Part shown: positions 6,044 through 9,377 of the stretch, one piece after another | Layout of the letters: each line of letters starts with the position of its first letter | How positions within the stretch are numbered: position 1 is the stretch's first letter | DNA from: Clostridiales bacterium | GTDB taxonomy: Bacteria > Bacillota > Clostridia > Christensenellales > Borkfalkiaceae | NCBI GenBank assembly: GCA_003503945.1 | Contig: DOCD01000119.1 | Location: forward strand, 1 to 9,377 | Direction of reading: 5' to 3' | DNA: 9,377 bases | Notes under the pieces: model-generated | What the model was told of the DNA's origin: nothing | Seen by the model: only the letters and a program-made list of their open reading frames with translations | Databases searched by the model: none | Program-made: the position numbers and the translations under genes

Positions 6044-8126
6044 GGCTTTAAATATCATATTCACGGTATTGCTGACGTGTGTCTTTGTACTTATGGGGGC
6101 GTTTGTGTTCCGTTCGTCGTATATGCGGCTCGGATACGCGTTCAAAGACTTTGGACTTTCCGTCGGTTATTACTTTTGCGAAATGTTTGGAATTGCGCAC
6201 AGCATAACGCCTACGGTCAACGAAATACCGTCTGTGCAAACGTCGCAAATTACACTTCCAACCGACTTTAACGGCTTTAAGAATAACACGTCGCAGTACT
6301 TCACGCTGCTGTTTAATTCAGACAATTTTAACGGTTGGCTGGGGCATATTTCGGGGGTAATTGCTGATTTTGCAAAGATTTTAGTAATAATTCTGCCGTG
6401 TATTCTCGCTTTTATACTCATTATTAAGGCGTTGTATAAGCGAGAAAACAACAAACACGGCAAGGAAACGATACCGCTTAAAGTGTTTAAATTTATAGCA
6501 CGGTTTACCTATCAACCGTTAAAGCGGTTTATAGTCGGCTACATAAACTTTATCCGCTCGCACGCTTGGATATGGGTGTGCTGGGTTATACTCTGGGCGT
6601 TGAATTTCAACCTCGGAACGGTGGCGGTTGAGTTCTTTGCGTACTACTTTTATTTTGCCGTCGAGTTCGATTTCGGCACAATTTACACGCAGTTTGTAAA
6701 GCTGTTTGCCGACCTTAAAACGCCGTTTATATACTTCCCGTGGTGGACTTTGCTGTTCCTTATTTATCCGTTATTTGATAAGTTCCGTAAGCGCATAGCA
6801 AATTCAAGGCTACGCCATTACGAAGCCCGAAATTGCGGCTTTATAAACGAGCTGCCTATCGTGTCGTTGACGTGCGGTTCTATGGGCAAGAAAAAGACTA
6901 CGGCAATCACCGATATGGCGTTATCGCAGGAAGTTATGTTCCGTCAAAAGGCGTTTGACATATTACAGAAAAACGATATGAAGTTCCCGTTCTTCCCTTG
7001 GATAAAGTTTGAGAAGGCGTTACAGTCTGAAATAGAAAATAGACGAGTCTATAACCTTGCAACGGTCAAGTGCTGGGTTATCGACTTGGAACGTCGGGGT
7101 GAACTGTTTGGCTATGACGGCGAGCGTTACGGCTTGGTGTTTAACGACGGGTTGAAAGAGGACGGCATTTACAACGTGCTTTCAACTTATGCGCAAGCCT
7201 ACTTTATTTACATAATTGAAAGCAGTCTTATAGTTTCCAACTATTCGATACGGACGGACAACCTGTTAGCGGACAGCGGCAATTTTCCTATGTGGCTGAC
7301 GGACTTCTTCCCGACGAATTTCAGACGGGACAGCCGCCACGCTCATATTCTGGACTTCGATATTTTAAGGCTCGGCAAGAAGGTTTTGGATAACAACCCT
7401 AACGCCGGTAGCTTTGAGTTCGGCGTAATAGGCATTACCGAAATAGGCAAGGAACGCGGCAATAACCTTGAATTGCAGGAAAAGAAAAAGTCTGCCAACG
7501 AAGCTAACCAAAAGAACGATAAATTCAATTCTTGGCTAAAAATGTGCAGGCACAGCGCAACCGTTGACAATTTCCCTTTCATTAAGGTTTTTGCCGACGA
7601 ACAACGTCCCGAAAGCTGGGGTGCAGACGCGCGCGATTTGTGCGATATTGTGAATATAGTTTCAAGCGGCGAATTGAAACTCGCTATGCCTTTTTACACA
7701 ATAGGCGATATGGTTGCGGAGTGGGCGTTCGATAGGTTTATAGGGCTTTACTATGATTTCCGTTTCAGGCGCGGCGACACCACGCTTTTAGTTTACGTTT
7801 TAAAAAGTGTTACCGCATGGCTTTGGAAACGTAATATTAAAATCTATAACCGTTACGGCTATTCGGTGCTTAAAATCGAAAAAGAGCGCGGCACAATGGA
7901 CGGCAAGGTTAGCAAGAAAAAGTACTACCTTATGAGTGCAAAAATATACCGCAAGCGTTTTGCCACGGACTGTTTTGCGGACTACTTCAACGATATGGCG
8001 TTGCGCGCGAACGTCGGCTTAAATGACTACCGTGAGTATTTGACGGAGTGCGCGAGCGTTGACGAATTGCAGGCGCAAAATAGTTATTTTGTAAACGCAC
8101 TTTATGGAATTGGGGGTAATGATTAA
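6036..8126 (+). CDS. Zot/pI-like membrane ATPase with N-terminal membrane domain
   Basis: A 696-residue membrane ATPase, probably powering extrusion or transfer of DNA. Hydrophobic helices lie at about 6-25, 110-133, 177-201 and 230-247; the region from about 255 is cytoplasmic. A P-loop-like motif GSMGKKKTT (281-289) follows a beta strand (LPIVSLTC); the usual Gly before the catalytic Lys is Lys here. A Walker-B-like strand FGVIGITEIGKERGN (462-476) has TE in place of DE. Then come CRH (504-506) and FADEQRPES (519-527), matching in order and spacing the Arg-His and sensor Gln elements of Zot-family ATPases. Alternatively ADEQ is the Walker B and the protein is a FtsK/VirD4-like pump. Ff pI has the ATPase first and one membrane helix after, so this topology is reversed. 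The start follows GGGGGT (6023-6028). The stop overlaps the rep start (TAATG). Confidence 0.68.
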   Translation: MRRALNIIFTVLLTCVFVLMGAFVFRSSYMRLGYAFKDFGLSVGYYFCEMFGIAHSITPTVNEIPSVQTSQITLPTDFNGFKNNTSQYFTLLFNSDNFNGWLGHISGVIADFAKILVIILPCILAFILIIKALYKRENNKHGKETIPLKVFKFIARFTYQPLKRFIVGYINFIRSHAWIWVCWVILWALNFNLGTVAVEFFAYYFYFAVEFDFGTIYTQFVKLFADLKTPFIYFPWWTLLFLIYPLFDKFRKRIANSRLRHYEARNCGFINELPIVSLTCGSMGKKKTTAITDMALSQEVMFRQKAFDILQKNDMKFPFFPWIKFEKALQSEIENRRVYNLATVKCWVIDLERRGELFGYDGERYGLVFNDGLKEDGIYNVLSTYAQAYFIYIIESSLIVSNYSIRTDNLLADSGNFPMWLTDFFPTNFRRDSRHAHILDFDILRLGKKVLDNNPNAGSFEFGVIGITEIGKERGNNLELQEKKKSANEANQKNDKFNSWLKMCRHSATVDNFPFIKVFADEQRPESWGADARDLCDIVNIVSSGELKLAMPFYTIGDMVAEWAFDRFIGLYYDFRFRRGDTTLLVYVLKSVTAWLWKRNIKIYNRYGYSVLKIEKERGTMDGKVSKKKYYLMSAKIYRKRFATDCFADYFNDMALRANVGLNDYREYLTECASVDELQAQNSYFVNALYGIGGND

Positions 8127-9205
8127 TGTCTTATATTTGGCAGCAGGAAGTTAAGCCTAAGGGTGGTTTTTATCCCGATACCAAGGTGTATTTTGATGGC
8201 AGTCATTATATAGCAATTCCACATACGGAACGTCCATTTAAGCCGCGTAAGAAGCATATTGAAGAAGTCGTTTCAGAGCAAAATAAGTGGCCACAGTTGG
8301 AAGAATTATCTGCTGAGGAAGCGGCTGATTCGCCTTTTACAGAGAATGAAATTAGCGCACCGGAAGAAAAATCCGATGCGCTTATAGGCGTTGAAAATAA
8401 TAATTCCCCCCATAATATGTGCCAAATAACGCAGAAATTGGATAAAAAAGAGCTTTTTGAAAAGTTTTATAGCGAGCATATAAATGAAAAAAGGTCAGAA
8501 CGTCGTAAAAAGATAATTGAAGCCATGCTGCCGTATTTTGACGATAGAACGGCTACCGAAAATTACGTTGACGTTAATATAGCAAGGAAGAAACGCAACT
8601 TAATTTGTAGGCGTGTCAGAATGGTACGCAAAGCCAATCTTGCCGATTTCAACTTTTTCGTAACACTTACCTATGATGATAAAAAACATACGGAATGTAG
8701 TTTTAAAAAGCAGTTAAAAACTTGCTTTAGAAATATGAGTTATAGAAGAAATTGGAAGTATATGGGTGTGTGGGAGCGTTCTCCCGAAAAGAAGCGTTTA
8801 CATTTCCACGGCCTATTTAATATTCCCGATAATGCTGTGGTTGGCAAATTTCAAGAAGTAACCGATTATAGCACTAATCACCATGCAATGCAAACCATAA
8901 ATCAAAATACATATTTTGCTGAAAGATTTGGACGTAACGATTTCAAAGAACTTGATAAAAGGCTGTTGGGTGAGTCACTTGGCTACCTGATGAAATACTT
9001 GGAAAAGACAGGCGAAAAGATAGTTTATAGTAAAGGACTGCCGCAATTTTTCATATCCGATATTATGGAAGAAGATATTATATGTACCATAGGTCAAGAG
9101 AATAAAAAGCTCTTACTTTTCGATGATTTCAAATGTTGGGATGAGGGGGTAAATGTCGGAACGGTAAGCAAGGCAACGATAGCGCAACTACGCAAGAGTA
9201 GTTAA
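8126..9205 (+). CDS. rep: Rolling-circle replication initiator, HUH endonuclease (Rep)
   Basis: A 359-residue Rep that should nick one strand at the origin and stay joined to the 5' end. Motif I is FFVTLTYDD (177-185). Motif II, the metal-binding HUH, is RLHFHGLF (224-231, His226 and His228). Motif III is GYLMKYLEK (286-294) with Tyr287 and Tyr291 four residues apart and Lys290, the YxxKY arrangement of phage gpA-type two-tyrosine initiators such as phiX174 gpA. No helicase domain is present, so a host helicase is needed. Residues 1-45 form a separate basic/aromatic segment (VYFDGSHYIAIPHT, 21-34), and about 50-105 is an acidic linker. The gene starts on the last base of the ATPase stop with GGGGGT at 8112-8117, and is followed by the long hairpin that may hold the origin. 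Base composition is visibly more AT-rich than the ATPase gene. Confidence 0.88.
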   Translation: MSYIWQQEVKPKGGFYPDTKVYFDGSHYIAIPHTERPFKPRKKHIEEVVSEQNKWPQLEELSAEEAADSPFTENEISAPEEKSDALIGVENNNSPHNMCQITQKLDKKELFEKFYSEHINEKRSERRKKIIEAMLPYFDDRTATENYVDVNIARKKRNLICRRVRMVRKANLADFNFFVTLTYDDKKHTECSFKKQLKTCFRNMSYRRNWKYMGVWERSPEKKRLHFHGLFNIPDNAVVGKFQEVTDYSTNHHAMQTINQNTYFAERFGRNDFKELDKRLLGESLGYLMKYLEKTGEKIVYSKGLPQFFISDIMEEDIICTIGQENKKLLLFDDFKCWDEGVNVGTVSKATIAQLRKSS

Positions 9206-9228
9206 CAAAAACAGGGTCCCCCTCAATT

Positions 9229-9309
9229 AAAATAGAAAGGCGTAACGGAAAAATGGGTGCTTCGCCAAGCGGTTCAGCGGCGAACACCCATTCCGTTCCC
9301 TTCTATTTT
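9229..9309 (+). terminator. Long imperfect hairpin ending in a T-run: terminator and possible packaging signal or origin
   Basis: Four stacked stems are visible: AAAATAGAA (9229-9237) with TTCTATTTT (9301-9309); AACGGAA (9244-9250) with TTCCGTT (9291-9297); TGGGTG (9254-9259) with CACCCA (9285-9290); and TTCGCC (9261-9266) with GGCGAA (9279-9284), closed by a 12-base loop. That is about 28 pairs with small bulges. A T-run follows on the + strand (9306-9311), so it can end transcription after rep. It is much longer than a terminator needs to be and resembles the hairpin packaging signals and ssDNA origins of filamentous phages. Confidence 0.7.
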
Positions 9310-9346
9310 TTGGGGTTGTGTTTTGTTATTCGTGGCGTGTGCTTGT

Positions 9347-9363
9347 CTGCGGCGCGCAGCGCC
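9347..9363. repeat. Two overlapping GC-rich inverted repeats near the window end
   Basis: CTGCG (9347-9351) pairs with CGCAG (9355-9359), and GGCGC (9351-9355) pairs with GCGCC (9359-9363). The two stems use the same bases and exclude each other. Such alternative small hairpins occur at replication origins, but chance in a GC-rich patch is possible. Confidence 0.35.
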
Positions 9364-9377
9364 TCCTCGTATCAAGA

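Larger units (their letters stand above)
9206..9377. other. Main noncoding region after rep, candidate origin and packaging region
   Basis: No gene is supported here. In order it holds GGGTCCCCC (9214-9222), an AT-rich stretch, the long hairpin (9229-9309), a T- and G-rich run, and a GC-rich end with two competing five-pair hairpins (CTGCG/CGCAG, 9347-9359; GGCGC/GCGCC, 9351-9363). If the molecule is circular, this joins the first 134 bases to make the largest noncoding block, which is where rolling-circle phages and plasmids keep origins and packaging signals. Confidence 0.5.

Noticed and set aside
6048..6463. Frames on both strands overlapping the start of the ATPase gene
   Set aside because: They are frame shadows of the coding sequence; the Cys/Tyr/Arg-rich products show no plausible domain.
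7343..7582. Minus-strand frame within the ATPase gene
   Set aside because: It is antisense to the conserved Walker-B-like region and has no initiation site.
9253..9377. Open frame from ATG 9253 that remains open to the window end
   Set aside because: It lies inside the long hairpin, has only a poor ribosome site, and gives a Ser/Ala/Cys-rich peptide without domain character. If the ends join, it stops in the AT-rich leader.
1..9377. CRISPR array, insertion sequence, integrase or toxin-antitoxin pair
   Set aside because: No regularly spaced direct repeats, transposase, tyrosine/serine recombinase motif or recognisable toxin was seen on either strand.

Overview
The window looks like one small self-contained element rather than a piece of chromosome. 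All eleven genes I accept lie on the + strand, tightly packed in clusters. No credible gene runs off either end. If the molecule is circular, the two ends join into a single noncoding region of about 306 bases. Host signals point to a low-to-middle GC Bacillota (Clostridia-type, probably gut-associated) bacterium: strong Shine-Dalgarno sites (AAGGAGGTGA before the first gene, AAGGAG before several others), TTG and GTG starts, standard-code reading frames, and short linked genes. Naming the host more precisely is not possible from the sequence alone.

Layout. (1) 1-134: AT-rich leader with two palindromes just upstream of the first gene, probably operators. (2) 135-1028: control genes, namely a small DeoR-like winged-helix protein, a sigma-region-4-like helix-turn-helix protein and an unrecognised 81-residue protein. 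(3) 1029-1238: noncoding, dense in hairpins. (4) 1239-1915: two small soluble proteins, one very basic and one beta-rich, which are candidates for coating or handling the DNA. (5) A terminator-like hairpin, then 1989-5855: three exported or membrane-anchored proteins of 343, 198 and 734 residues. (6) Two more hairpins, then 5945-9205: a 32-residue one-helix membrane peptide, a 696-residue membrane ATPase that resembles the Zot/pI morphogenesis ATPase in its motif order, and a 359-residue rolling-circle HUH Rep. (7) 9206-9377: a long imperfect hairpin ending in a T-run, then a GC-rich end.

Interpretation. A rolling-circle Rep, a Zot-like ATPase, a tiny membrane peptide, secreted or anchored proteins, a candidate ssDNA-binding protein, terminators between modules and a long hairpin in the main noncoding region together resemble the plan of a filamentous phage (inovirus). 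No secretin is seen, as expected for a host with a single membrane. I infer an inovirus-like episome or prophage of a Clostridia-type host, with moderate confidence (about 0.6). Points against a textbook inovirus are the absence of a recognisable major coat protein, an ATPase with its membrane part at the N-terminus instead of the C-terminus, and a large surface protein with a long basic cytoplasmic tail. No integrase, transposase, tRNA or CRISPR array is present, so maintenance must be episomal or depend on host recombinases.

Proposed working order: the winged-helix protein controls its own cluster through the palindromes. Rep nicks and unwinds the circle. The small basic and beta-rich proteins handle single-stranded DNA. 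The membrane ATPase drives export or assembly at the membrane together with the 32-residue peptide, and the large anchored proteins contact the envelope or a recipient cell.
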